Source: an uncultured Pseudomonadales bacterium (lineage in GTDB: Bacteria > Pseudomonadota > Gammaproteobacteria > Pseudomonadales > Pseudohongiellaceae). Taken from it: DNA of 59,204 bases. The stretch is taken from NCBI GenBank assembly GCA_943789485.1, contig CALSUH010000020.1, positions 1 through 59,204 of the forward strand, in the 5' to 3' direction. The translations under genes and the position numbers were made by a program. The notes beneath the pieces were generated by a model. That model did not search any database. It saw nothing but the letters and a program-made list of their open reading frames with translations, and was not told where the DNA came from. Positions 35,204 to 44,453 of the stretch are shown piece by piece. The number at the start of each line of letters is the position of its first letter. Positions within the stretch are counted from its first letter, which is position 1.

Positions 35204-35818
35204 TTGATTGCGCATGCAGTTATCGATTTCGAGACTACTGGCTTAGCTCCTGCTCATGGTGCCCGGCCCACGGAAGTTGGCGTATGTCTGCTCGAAGGAG
35301 GGCGTATTGTTGATCGCTACCAGAGCTTGATGAACCCTGGGGTACCAATTCCATATGATATTCAAGGGCTGACCGGTATTACCGACGCGATGGTTGCGGC
35401 TGCGCCAACGGTCTCAACAGTGATGAAGGAGGCTGCCAGCTTTGTGGGAGACCGCCCCTTGTTAGCGCACAATGCCGCCTTTGATAGAAAATTCTGGGAA
35501 GTTGAACTCAATCGTATTGAACGAAAGCCCCGTATAGACATGGCTTGCTCTCTCCTGCTCTCCAGGCGTTTGTTTCCAACGCTTCCTAATCACCGCTTAG
35601 CAACATTGGTTAAGGCGCTGCAATTGCCGATGGAGGGCACCTTCCATCGTGCGCTGGCGGACGCTGAATGTACGGCTCATCTGTTGATACATATTCAAGA
35701 AGAGCTGCAGGCGCGTTTTAAAGTGGTGTCGGTTGACCATGCTCTTTTAATGGCGATTCAAAAGGCCAGAAAGTACGACTTGAATCAGTGTATTTGCAAG
35801 CACGGTGGGGTTATTTAA
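35204..35818 (+). CDS. DEDDh 3'-5' exonuclease, DnaQ-like
   Basis: The 204-residue protein has the exonuclease motifs of the DnaQ superfamily: VIDFETTG (Asp and Glu), LAHNAAFDRKF (Asp) and HRALADAECTAHLL (His and Asp). There is no polymerase or UvrC-like domain, so it is a free-standing exonuclease like those often annotated as DNA polymerase III epsilon-like. The start is TTG with AAGGA just upstream. The cysteine-rich end (NQCICKHGG) is an unusual tail. Its role is probably nucleic-acid trimming or repair. Confidence 0.88.
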   Translation: MIAHAVIDFETTGLAPAHGARPTEVGVCLLEGGRIVDRYQSLMNPGVPIPYDIQGLTGITDAMVAAAPTVSTVMKEAASFVGDRPLLAHNAAFDRKFWEVELNRIERKPRIDMACSLLLSRRLFPTLPNHRLATLVKALQLPMEGTFHRALADAECTAHLLIHIQEELQARFKVVSVDHALLMAIQKARKYDLNQCICKHGGVI

Positions 35819-35892
35819 TATAGTCCTAGGCAGCCTAGATTGTTAAATCAAAGCGCTCTAACCCTATTGACCAGCTACCCCCACCTTAATAT

Positions 35893-36648
35893 TTATTGAT
35901 TCACAATCTCCGGGTTAGGAATGTGCCGTGTCAACATGCTTGTAAATGCTGAGCGCCCAACACCGAGTTTGATCAAATCTTCTTTGGCAAAACGGGCTGA
36001 TTCTGCGGAGATTGATTTTGGATTGCGCGCTTTCATGTGAACTTCTGCAACGCGTTCCATATAAACGAAGCCACCTACCGCTTCGGCAACACTATCACCG
36101 CCTGTTAACAAGCCGTGGTTTCGCAGAATAATCGCTCTGTTTCGGCCCATCGCGGCAGCAATTCGGCGCCCAGCTTCAACACTTTGAACCTGTACTTCTT
36201 CGTCTTCCCAAAGTGCATGGTCTTCGAAAAAAATACAGGATTCCTGAGAGATCGGTTCTATCATTCTTGCCTCAGCTGAGAACGGAGTTCCCCAGCCAGT
36301 GTGAACGTGAACAGCGCTGACTAAATCGGGTCGTGCTTCAAGAATAGGTTGATGGATATAGTAGCCAGCAATATTGATGAAACCTTCACCTTCAACAAGC
36401 TGACCATTCGGCCCAACTAATACCAGGTCAGATACCATGGCCGCATGATAAGAAACGCCATAGCGCAACATCCAGAAACAATCTGTTCTTAAGGGGTCTC
36501 GTGCACTGATGTGGCCATCACCCAAGTCGCCCCATTTTTGTGCTGCAAACAATCGATAGCCTAGGGCGCAATCACGTTTCCGTCGAGCGCGTATTTGTTC
36601 AATTGAAAATTGTGGTTTACCACTGTCTTGTTGTGTTGCTTCTGGCAC
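35893..36648 (-). CDS. Class II aldolase/adducin family protein
   Basis: The product of about 251 residues has the class II aldolase fold with zinc-binding histidines in HVHTGWGTPFSAE and in LRNHGLLTGG. The segment GDGHISARDPLRTDCFWM matches the N-terminal substrate and phosphate loop region. The GTG at 36648 is preferred because AGGAG lies seven bases upstream, while the longer in-frame start at 36699 would run through the inverted repeat element. Members act on sugar phosphates or related hydroxy-acids; the substrate here is not known. Confidence 0.82.
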   Translation of the reverse strand: MPEATQQDSGKPQFSIEQIRARRKRDCALGYRLFAAQKWGDLGDGHISARDPLRTDCFWMLRYGVSYHAAMVSDLVLVGPNGQLVEGEGFINIAGYYIHQPILEARPDLVSAVHVHTGWGTPFSAEARMIEPISQESCIFFEDHALWEDEEVQVQSVEAGRRIAAAMGRNRAIILRNHGLLTGGDSVAEAVGGFVYMERVAEVHMKARNPKSISAESARFAKEDLIKLGVGRSAFTSMLTRHIPNPEIVNQ

Positions 36649-36684
36649 GATGACTCCTAGGTTTAAGGTTGCTTTTAGGGTTTT

Positions 36685-36785
36685 TAGGGTCACTAACAAC
36701 TTAAGTTTAATCCTTGATATTTCCGTGTCACGGCCAGGAAACCCGCCGCCATGCCATTAAGTTGTTAAACTGTTAGTGTCCCCTA
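36685..36785. repeat. Short inverted-repeat element, family 2 (copy E2)
   Basis: The left end TAGGGTCACTAACAACTTAA pairs with the right end TAAACTGTTAGTGTCCCCTA. It stands directly before the aldolase gene (transcribed away from it) and abuts a RAYT remnant at 36786 without a gap. Confidence 0.75.
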
Positions 36786-36929
36786 GTGCCCGCTATTCAT
36801 TCAACAACCGTTTAGTGCTGGGCACGAAGCGGTTTAAGACGAGATAAAAGCATCCGCCAGCGTCGAGTAAGGCCAGTAAAGAGAGGCCACAAAGCCCATA
36901 AACTACTGGATATTTACTCTGACCCCATT
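36786..36929. mobile_element. Right half of a RAYT-family element
   Basis: Only the transposase C-terminal remnant (reading RYSFNNRLVLGTKRFKTR) and the right terminal repeat GGATATTTACTCTGACCCC remain. The left half is missing and an inverted-repeat element of family 2 sits at the break, so that element either inserted here or marks a deletion junction. Confidence 0.8.
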
Positions 36930-37066
36930 TCTTATTCTGAGCTAACGATGCGCTCAGTATCAGCACAAACAAAGTGTGTAGGGAAAAATATCCCTTACTG
37001 CTGGTTTGGAAAAGCCGGATTTCATGTCTTTATCTCTAGCCCGGCCTCCGCCTTTACCTCGACTGT

Positions 37067-38723
37067 TCACAACTCCTCAGTAACTATCGGCAAGATGATT
37101 GCTGATGGGTGTTGAGCATCATAGTAAATAGTATTATTCGCTACCTTTGCTGGAGTTTCTAGATCATTCAGAGCCGCACCATTGTTTGGGTTAACCGCAA
37201 ATCTGGGATAATTGCTCGACGTCACGTGAATCCCGATTCGGTGTCCCACTTCAAACGTCTGCGCCGTGCTCCACATATTGACTAGCAATTTTTCAATCTT
37301 ACCCGGGCTCATCATTTCAACATCATCTGCTTCCTGGCCGTTGCGAAAACGACCGCGAATCGGATAGTCGAGAATAAGTGCTTCATAGCCATCCGGATAA
37401 ATATCAACCAGCTTGACTACATAATCTGTATCCAAGGCATCAGTAGACACAAATAGCTCCATATCTATATGACCGGCAACTACGACGTCTTCTTGTAGTA
37501 CCGGTGTTTGAAAGCGCAGGTAGTCTTGTCGCTCACCGACTTCTCGCTGGTCTCTTGGGCCAACGTCGCGGCCTAAGTTCTGGCCACCCACTGTACCTAC
37601 TGGGTTAGCAGGATCGAAACGGTAGTTAGAGGAGGCTGAATCCGCGGTAGGAACAGAAGTGGAAATTGTCATTCCTGGCTGTAAATAGAAGCGCGTTTTT
37701 TCGTGCTGCGGCGGCCAGGTATCGATTTGAATAGTCCGGTTCTTAGGGGATTGTTCGCCTTTTCGCGCTGACGCCATCATGTAAAAACTCACGGCAGGCT
37801 CATCCATAATGCCGTTGTCTTCGTCTTTCAACCAATAAGCCCACCAACGCAGTTGCTGCTCGATATCGCCAGTAATGGCGCCGCCCCCAGGATAGGATAA
37901 GTCTCCCTGTATCGCGCCATGGCCAAAGGCTCCCATGAAGAGTTTCTGCTTTCCGCGGGCCTTGTCATTCCCTTCATTCTGCAGATATTGGTAGTTATAC
38001 ACAGAGCCTTCCGCGAAGATGTCATGCCATCCGCCTACGTTGTAGATAGGGATTTCTACGTTCTGTCGATGAAACAGAAAATCTGTATCTATCCAACCCT
38101 GATCCAGAACTGCGCGGGACTTGTAAGCGGCAATGCGTTCTTCGCTAATGCCTTGCCCGCGCAGCCAGCCGCCAGAATGGCTTTCCTTGAATACGCCACC
38201 GACAAATCGTGATCGGTTAGAACAGGCTGTCAGGAGCAACGGTGACATAGGCGGCGGTCAAATGGGGTGGAGCCGACGCGGCAGCCAGGTTCGAGGTAAT
38301 TCCTGGGGCAGAAGTACCGAAGATGCCTACTTTTCCATTGCTAAAACTTTGAGCGGCTATCCATTCGACTGTGTCGTAACCATCAGGCATGTCGACTTCA
38401 AAGGGCTGATCCTCACCTTCGGACTCATAGCGACCCCTGACGTCCTGTGACACCAATACATAGCCGTGTTCGTTGTAGCGGGCGGCACTGCTATCTGCGC
38501 TATTTTTGTTATAGGGGGTTCGGGTTAGCACAGTTGGCCAGGGGCCATCACCTTTAGGTAAGTAGATATTTGTAGCGAGTTTTACCCCATCTCGCATGCT
38601 CACCATGTCGACTCGTCTTTCAACGTCCTGAGCATACAGCGGAGCAACAAGCGCTACTGCGATTAATAACGCCAGAAAATTTCGAATTAGTTTAGCTTGG
38701 GTAAAGCTCAATGAAGGAAACAT
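37067..38723 (-). pseudogene. CocE/NonD-type secreted hydrolase, one-base frameshift
   Basis: The gene would encode about 551 residues. A signal peptide (APLYAQD) is followed by the S15/CocE pattern MVSMRDGVKLATNIYLPKGD, RTPYNKN and SQDVRGRYESEG, and by the nucleophile elbow VGIFGTSAPGI. The frame stops at 38217-38219. The continuation in the next frame (NRSRFVGGVFKESHSGG) follows directly if one T is removed there, and then runs through IPIYNVGGWHDIF, FMGAFGHG and a C-terminal jelly-roll domain (VVAGHIDMELFVSTDALDTD). It is an alpha/beta hydrolase for ester or peptide bonds. The break may be true decay or sequencing error. Confidence 0.82.
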
Positions 38724-38831
38724 AGCGACTAACCTTTTAATTATTATTTATGATTCTGTAGGGAGCATATACCAAATGATTTTCATTTCACAAGGATACA
38801 GCGGATCCGTCGGACTGGTTTCTAGAAAGGA

Positions 38832-38890
38832 GGGGGACAGGGTAAATACCCCGTAGTTTCTGCTGTTTGGGGTATTTCGACTCCATTTAG
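38832..38890. mobile_element. Decayed left end of a RAYT-family element
   Basis: The sequence GGGGGACAGGGTAAATACCC followed by CGTAGTTTCTGCTGTTTGG is a mutated version of the left terminal repeat and adjoining bases at 45550. Nothing of the transposase remains. It lies just after the end of the SNF-type transporter gene. Confidence 0.5.
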
Positions 38891-38898
38891 CCAGTGAA

Positions 38899-40270
38899 CT
38901 AATAAGCAATTATGGTCATTAAGCTTATCAGCAAGATCGCTCCTGGTGCCAGGTAGCGCATCACGAAGCGCCAGCTACGATAGGCGAGGTTATTACCCAT
39001 TCCCAGTTCATCCCGAGTCGCCTCTTCGGACATCACCCAGCCAACGAAGATGGTGATCAGGAAGGCACTGAAAAGGATTAGATTGTTTACTACGAAAAAA
39101 TCGATGAGGCGGAAGATGGTTGCTCCCTCAAGAATTTCGATGAAGCCAAGGGGAGTAAAGTCTGACCATATGTTGTGTGAAAAAACCGACCCCAGACCGA
39201 TGAGCCAGACCAGTCCTCCGGCTAACAAGGTCATGTGTAAGCGCTTGCTGTTCTCGCGTTCTATCAGCCGGGAGACCACTGATTCCAGCATAGAGATGGA
39301 TGTGCTGAGTGCGGCGAATAGCACCAGCAAGAGGAAGAGAGTACCGACGATAATGCCGCCGGGCATTTGTCCGAAGGCGACCGGTAGAGTGACAAACAAT
39401 AAGCCGGGCCCGGAAGCAGGTTCCAATGAATAGGCGAAGACGATGGGGAAGATAGCCATTCCCGCCAGCATGTCTACCGAGACATTGGCTCCGGCAATAG
39501 ACAAAGCCACACGGGGTATGGAGGCCTGTTTATCCAGATAAGCGCCATAGGCGATGATTCCGCCACCACCGACACTGAGCGAGAAGAAAGCTTGGCCAAG
39601 CGCTAACAGGACTGTGTCGGAGTTAACTTTGGAAAAGTCTGGCTTGAACATGAAGGTAAAGGCTTCGCTAAAATTACCGGTCACGGCGGCATAAATGACC
39701 AGTATCAGCAGTGCAATAAAGAGGGCTGGCATCATAACTTTCACCGTCTTTTCCACACCTTGTTGAATGCCTCGGGCGACAATGAACATGGTTATTAGCA
39801 TGAAGACGCCGTGCCAGAAAGTCATGCCAAATACACTAGCTTGTACGTCGGCAAAAAGCTGGTTGGATTGCTCGCCACTGATATTATCGAAGGCGCCGAC
39901 CAGCGACCTGGGGATGTAGGCCAGCACCCAACCTGCCACCACACTGAAGAAAGTCAGCGCGAGAAAGGCCACGGAAATCGCTATCCAGCCGAGAAATTTC
40001 CAGTTCGGACTTTTGCCCTCTGCTACTGCTAGAGCTTGCGTACTGCCTGCGGGGCTTCTGCCACCGCGGCGGCCGATCACGATCATGGCCATCAGGCAAG
40101 GTATGCCAAAGAAGACGATAAACAGGAAGTAGAAGAATATGAAGGCGCCACCCCCATTTTCTCCAGCCATGAAGGTTAAAGCGCCAGATATTACCGAGAC
40201 CCACGGCACTGCCCATAGCCGCTAGGATAAACCCCCAGCGTGAAGCAAACTCAACCTTATTGGTATTCAC
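38899..40270 (-). pseudogene. SNF-family sodium-dependent transporter, one-base frameshift
   Basis: The gene would give about 456 residues with 11-12 helices. The first part (from a GTG at 40270, with AGAGAGAG upstream) contains ASRWGFILAAMGSAVGLGNI followed by WRF, the hallmark of the neurotransmitter:sodium symporter family. The continuation TFMAGENGGGAF lies in the next frame, and removing one base at about 40176-40180 joins WRF to TFMAGENGGG. Later conserved parts include LGQAFFSLSVGGGGIIAYG and FAALSTSISMLE. The family imports amino acids or amines with Na+. As it stands the gene is broken near its start, though translation of the long second frame from an internal codon cannot be excluded. 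Confidence 0.82.
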
Positions 40271-40348
40271 ACAAATGCTCTCTCTTATCCGGTATGGCTG
40301 ATGGACAGCTTGCCCATACCTGTTTTGACCGGTTGCGCCGTAGTGGGG

Positions 40349-41329
40349 CTAGAGTCCGAATACGTCTTCCGCATTACGGTGGCGAATAGCAGCGCATTGG
40401 TCATCAGGAAGCAGGCCTGTGTTGGTCTTGGCACCCACGGTGTCGAAAACCTGGTGGGGCCAGTCGGTTCCGAACATGACTCGGTCGCTGCCTACGATGG
40501 AAATGAGATACTGCAGGGCTCTCGCATCATAAGTGATGCAGTCATAGTAGATATGACGGAGATAATCAGTAGGTTTCTGTTGCATCTTACGCCGTTGGGG
40601 GAGTTCTACTTCGTCACCTTTCTCGAAGCGTCCTACCAGGTAGGGTAGGGCGGCTCCACCATGGGAGGCGATGAGTTTGAGGTTAGGATATTTGTCGAAG
40701 AAGCCGTCGAAGATCATGCGAGTTATCGCCAGCGTGGTATCGAACATGAATCCGACTGACCAACTGAGATCGAAATCTCCCATGGCCATCTGATCGGCAC
40801 CGGGCGGGTCGGTGGGGTGAAGCAAAACCGGCAGGCCCCGCTTATCGATTTCTTCCCAGATTGGCGCGAAGAATTCCTCGGTGAGACTTCGGCCTGTTAC
40901 ATTGGCAAGTACCATCACACCGCTGGCACCATTATCGCAGGATCGCTTGAGCTCTTCTACTGCTCGTTCTGGATACTCCCAAGGCAGGGAAGTATACCAA
41001 CGAATTCTGTCAGGGTAGGTGCTTTGCGCCTCGGCCATTGTGTCATTGGATTCTCGCGCCGCCATGCAGCTGACTTCCACGCCACCGAAGTAAACGTTTG
41101 GGCAAGTGAGGGAAACTATAGATACATCGATACCCGTGGCGTCCATTTGCTTGATTCGCAGATCATAGTCAAAGTGCCCAGGTTGCGGAAATGCCACTGG
41201 TGTCTCGCCACGGTAGATTTCTTCATGCCCATCGGGGCGCAGCTTCATTCCATACTCGCCTCCCTGTTCGCGCAGGATCTCTAGCCAGCGGCGAGTGTAA
41301 GCATGGGTGTGAACATCGATGATAGTCAT
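40349..41329 (-). CDS. Amidohydrolase (ACMSD-like, amidohydrolase 2 family)
   Basis: The 326-residue protein has the TIM-barrel amidohydrolase pattern of the ACMSD/amidohydrolase 2 family. The metal motif is DVHTHAYT at the N-terminus, with VLLHPTDPPG, LIASHGGAALPYLVGR and FGTDWPHQV supplying further His and Asp ligands. AGGAG precedes the ATG at 41329. Enzymes of this family decarboxylate or hydrolyse aromatic-ring cleavage products such as 2-amino-3-carboxymuconate semialdehyde, but the substrate here is open. It precedes the broken SNF transporter on the same strand, so the pair may have handled import and breakdown of one compound. Confidence 0.85.
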   Translation of the reverse strand: MTIIDVHTHAYTRRWLEILREQGGEYGMKLRPDGHEEIYRGETPVAFPQPGHFDYDLRIKQMDATGIDVSIVSLTCPNVYFGGVEVSCMAARESNDTMAEAQSTYPDRIRWYTSLPWEYPERAVEELKRSCDNGASGVMVLANVTGRSLTEEFFAPIWEEIDKRGLPVLLHPTDPPGADQMAMGDFDLSWSVGFMFDTTLAITRMIFDGFFDKYPNLKLIASHGGAALPYLVGRFEKGDEVELPQRRKMQQKPTDYLRHIYYDCITYDARALQYLISIVGSDRVMFGTDWPHQVFDTVGAKTNTGLLPDDQCAAIRHRNAEDVFGL

Positions 41330-41428
41330 TGGCGCAGCTCCTGAACAAACACTCGTCAGACTATACGAGTGTTTGTTGGAAATGTAAAAAGTAACAACAA
41401 TAACCTGTGTTAGAGAGTTGGAATAATT

Positions 41429-41620
41429 GGGGTTAAACTAAAAGCCGGTAGTTTTGGTGTTGTGAGCTGGCGCGACTACGCGTAAGTGCTTGCTCATTAA
41501 ACAGCTCATTAAACAGCTCATTAAACAGCTTATTCATAAATGAAGTTGATGCCTAGAAGGTTAAGATAGGTTCCTGCAGAAATTCTTCAGCACACGGTAA
41601 AGCGTGGCAATAACCATTAA
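41429..41620 (+). mobile_element. Decayed RAYT element with transposase N-terminal remnant
   Basis: A mutated left end (GGGGTTAAACTAAAAGCCGG) is followed after 120 bases by an ATG at 41549. Its translation MPRRLR-stop-VPAEILQHTVKRGNN mirrors the transposase start at 45651 (MPRRLRLCPAGISQHIVQRG). An in-frame stop and many changes show old decay. Confidence 0.7.
41492..41530. repeat. Three tandem copies of GCTCATTAAACA
   Basis: The 12-base unit occurs three times in a row at 41492-41527, followed by a partial copy, inside the decayed transposon. It is probably slippage expansion. Confidence 0.8.
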
Positions 41621-41693
41621 TTTTTTTTGCCTGCTCCAGTGACTTAGATGAAAAAGAAAGCGGCATACACTATAGAAGGTGAGATAAGGATAA

Positions 41694-41791
41694 GAGTAAA
41701 AGCCAGAGCGTGCGCGTGACTTTTGTCCGCGCACGGCTGACTAGTTTTTACTCTTCTTTGTGTGAGCGAAGCTCTTTACGCTGAAGAGCTT
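41694..41791. terminator. Two hairpins after the NHL-propeller gene
   Basis: AAGCTCTT and AAGAGCTT (41769-41791) form one stem right after the stop of the minus-strand gene. A larger stem with GAGTAAAA/TTTTACTC and CGTGCGCG/CGCGCACG covers 41694-41753. There is no strong T tract, so termination is only likely. Confidence 0.45.
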
Positions 41792-41792
41792 A

Positions 41793-42929
41793 CTACTTGG
41801 TGACGAGTTTCTGTACGCGCCAGTTAATCAACTCGGCGACCCAGATCTCATCTTCGGACGGACAGGCTATGCCGTGGATCCAGCCGAATTCACCTAGATT
41901 GCGCCCGGGTTGACCGTAGACACCAAGTACCTCTCCTTGCAGAGACACTTTATAGATACGACTTGGGTACAGATCACCAATAAACAACACGGGGTTCGGT
42001 CCTGGTGTCATGCACAAAGCATCAGGTGCGCCAGGAGACTGTGAACCCGTGGTACCGTTAGGGTTTTCTCGGCCGTAGGTAATCTTGCCGCGGGAGGTGT
42101 CTACCGGTACATCCACAGTAAACTCTCGGATGTAGTTGCCATCCTTATCGAACACCTGAATGCGGCGGTTGCCACGGTCGGCAACATAGATCTCATCGGC
42201 GGGAGACACGGCAATACCATGAGGGGTATCAAACTGGCCAGGACCAGTGCCTAGGGAACCCCAGCTTGCTATCCACTCGCCTCGAGCATTCACCTTGCCG
42301 ACACGCGAGTTGATGTAACCATCACTAAAATAGGAACTCCCTTCGGAATCCCAGGCCACATCGGTGGGCTGATTGAACACATTGTCCCTATGTACTGGCA
42401 ACGGATTCCGTGGATTTATGCCCTCAGGCACCTCGATTGCCACGCCCATGCGCTCGAATTTACGCGCCATCTGGGTTTCCCAGTCTGGCGGAACCTGTAT
42501 ATGAGAGGCCTCGGCCTTACGACCAAATACTCTGTCCACGTGTCCCTCAGGTGTGAAGCGTAGAATCATATTTGATCCCTTGTCCACCACCCAGATATTG
42601 TCTTCGGGATCGATACGAACCGCATGGGCATAGGACCAAGCATTCAGGTTCTTGCCGATCTCGCGAACGTAGTTGCCGTCGGCGTCGAATTCCAGAAGTT
42701 GTGCGGCCGTTGCCATATAGGCCGGCCCGTGCGAGCTGCCACCACGCGAAAATACGAACACATGGCCGTGAGAATTCACCGCGACACCAGCGATCTCACC
42801 GAAGTGGATATCGGCTGGCAATTTCAAGGGATTGGGAACGGATTCAAAGGGAAGTTCAGGTACATTCTGTGCGAATGCTGGGCTGATCATCAGGCCCAGC
42901 AGTGCGGCTGTAATTAATGCATGTTTCAT
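41793..42929 (-). CDS. Secreted NHL-repeat beta-propeller protein
   Basis: The product of about 378 residues has a signal peptide ending SPAFAQN and a six-bladed propeller of NHL repeats. Examples are IAGVAVNSHGHVFVFSRGG, AVRIDPEDNIWVVDKGSN, GIAVSPADEIYVADRGNRRI and GIACPSEDEIWVAELIN. This layout is shared with the peptidyl-alpha-hydroxyglycine alpha-amidating lyase family. The ATG at 42929 is favoured because GAGG lies eight bases upstream; a GTG at 42935 is in frame. A periplasmic lyase or binding role is possible. There is no monooxygenase partner next to it, although a copper-monooxygenase-like protein is encoded at 13393-14715. Confidence 0.8.
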   Translation of the reverse strand: MKHALITAALLGLMISPAFAQNVPELPFESVPNPLKLPADIHFGEIAGVAVNSHGHVFVFSRGGSSHGPAYMATAAQLLEFDADGNYVREIGKNLNAWSYAHAVRIDPEDNIWVVDKGSNMILRFTPEGHVDRVFGRKAEASHIQVPPDWETQMARKFERMGVAIEVPEGINPRNPLPVHRDNVFNQPTDVAWDSEGSSYFSDGYINSRVGKVNARGEWIASWGSLGTGPGQFDTPHGIAVSPADEIYVADRGNRRIQVFDKDGNYIREFTVDVPVDTSRGKITYGRENPNGTTGSQSPGAPDALCMTPGPNPVLFIGDLYPSRIYKVSLQGEVLGVYGQPGRNLGEFGWIHGIACPSEDEIWVAELINWRVQKLVTK

Positions 42930-43249
42930 AATCACTACCTCTTTGGGAGCTCTTTATAGAAGCCTAAATAGGCTGCTTAGTTGTAATAGGAGGTTGGACT
43001 CTAAGCGATAATTTGCTAAATACATAGAGAAATTCATTCAGCACCAGCTCTGGGGTTCTCTAACTCTTTCTATGCCAAAGATTGTTCGTGTAGAGCCAAA
43101 ATCTGTGGGGTCAAAACGTAAAATATTCATCGCCTTCTACCCCCCTATTTTTATCACCTTTATTTAAGGACAGAGGAAGAAGTATCTGGCAGACTGTTCC
43201 AGAACCTAAATTTGATCTTCGTCACTTTTTTAGTACATTGGAGAATTGC
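42930..43249. other. Divergent intergenic region
   Basis: This stretch separates the NHL-propeller gene from the alpha/beta hydrolase gene and should carry both promoters. No repeat of the window's families and no clear operator was recognised. Confidence 0.4.
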
Positions 43250-44410
43250 ATGAACAATGGCAAAGGCTGTTTCTCACTTTCGTTTCTATTGTTACTTGCT
43301 ACGATGTCTCCAGCAATTGCACAGATAACATCTGTTGACCGATTCGTGCCTCATGTCTCCACTGTGCCTGCCAATGAAGGAGCACGGGTTGGACTCTACC
43401 TGCATGAGAAAATTGATGCCGCACTGCAAACACAAATTGCTGCGGGTGCTTCGCCTCAGGGCAAAGTAGTGCTATTCATCCACGGCGTCTCTGTTACGTC
43501 GGCACCAGCATTTGATTTACCCTACAAGGACTACAGCTGGATGGAATTTCTCGCAAGCCAGGGATTCGATACCTTCAGCATGGACCACCAGGGTTATGGT
43601 TACTCACCTCAGCCGTACATGGACAATCCCTGTAATTTGAGTGCCGAAGATCAAGCGTCGATCGATGCAGCGGCTACAGCCAATTGCCGTGCCGACTATC
43701 AGCGACAGCTGACCAGCAGCCAGACCGACTGGGACGAGATTGATTCCGTTGTCGACTATTTGCGTGAGCTGAGAGGTGTCGACAAGGTAAGCATTATCGG
43801 ATGGTCGCTGGGGGGAATACGTACCGGAGGTTATGCCGCCAACCATGGAGAGAAACTGGATAAATTGGTTTTGTTCGCCCCCGTGTACAGACAGGGAAGT
43901 GCAGCCATTGCTCTCAGCAATTTTCCCGTCGAAGCTGCACCGCTCTCGTTACAAACCAAAGACACCCTGCTCAACAATCGCTGGGGATCGAATGTCGCTT
44001 GCGAGAATCAAGTTGAAGAGGGCATAGCCGAGGTAGCCTGGCAAGCGATCATGAGCTACGACCGATTTGGCTCATCCTGGAATAAACCCGATGGTGTTAT
44101 GCGCGTGCGCTCAGCAAGTTATTGGGGGTGGAATGAAGAAGCTGCTGCGAAAATTTCCAACCCAACGCTTATCCTCATCGGCGAGCAAGATGGCTTATTA
44201 CCCGGGGCGGTTTCTCTGTATGGCGATCTAAGCGGCATACGCAACAAAGCTGTTGTCAGAATGGAATGCGCGACTCACTTCGCCGTGTGGGAAGCCTCGC
44301 AGTACAAATTTATGCAAATGGCTTCGCTGGAGTGGTTGAACGAGGGCACTTATCGTGGAAATTCCATAGGTGAATTTAAAGTTGCCTATGGCGGCATGGA
44401 CCTCGATTGA
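43250..44410 (+). CDS. Secreted alpha/beta hydrolase
   Basis: The product of about 386 residues has a signal peptide ending SPAIAQI and an alpha/beta hydrolase fold. KVVLFIHGVSVTSAPAFDLP holds the oxyanion region, and the nucleophile elbow is SIIGWSLGGIRTGGY. An aspartate lies in LILIGEQDGLLPG and the catalytic His is probably in CATHFAVWE. Disulfide-capable cysteines are present in the cap. GGAG stands before the ATG at 43250. Esterase or lipase-like activity in the periplasm is expected; the natural substrate is unknown. Confidence 0.85.
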   Translation: MNNGKGCFSLSFLLLLATMSPAIAQITSVDRFVPHVSTVPANEGARVGLYLHEKIDAALQTQIAAGASPQGKVVLFIHGVSVTSAPAFDLPYKDYSWMEFLASQGFDTFSMDHQGYGYSPQPYMDNPCNLSAEDQASIDAAATANCRADYQRQLTSSQTDWDEIDSVVDYLRELRGVDKVSIIGWSLGGIRTGGYAANHGEKLDKLVLFAPVYRQGSAAIALSNFPVEAAPLSLQTKDTLLNNRWGSNVACENQVEEGIAEVAWQAIMSYDRFGSSWNKPDGVMRVRSASYWGWNEEAAAKISNPTLILIGEQDGLLPGAVSLYGDLSGIRNKAVVRMECATHFAVWEASQYKFMQMASLEWLNEGTYRGNSIGEFKVAYGGMDLD

Positions 44411-44453
44411 CGCGAAAGATGAAATCGAAGGGCTTTGATCTGTCCGCACTTTT

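Noticed and set aside
38899..40209. Intact SNF transporter with a start at 40209
   Set aside because: That start would remove the first helix and the conserved GSAVGLGNIWRF segment needed for sodium binding, so the gene is better read as frameshifted.
41492..41530. Replication-origin iterons or regulator-binding repeats
   Set aside because: Only three 12-base units lie inside a decayed transposon, with no replication gene next to them. Slippage expansion explains them.
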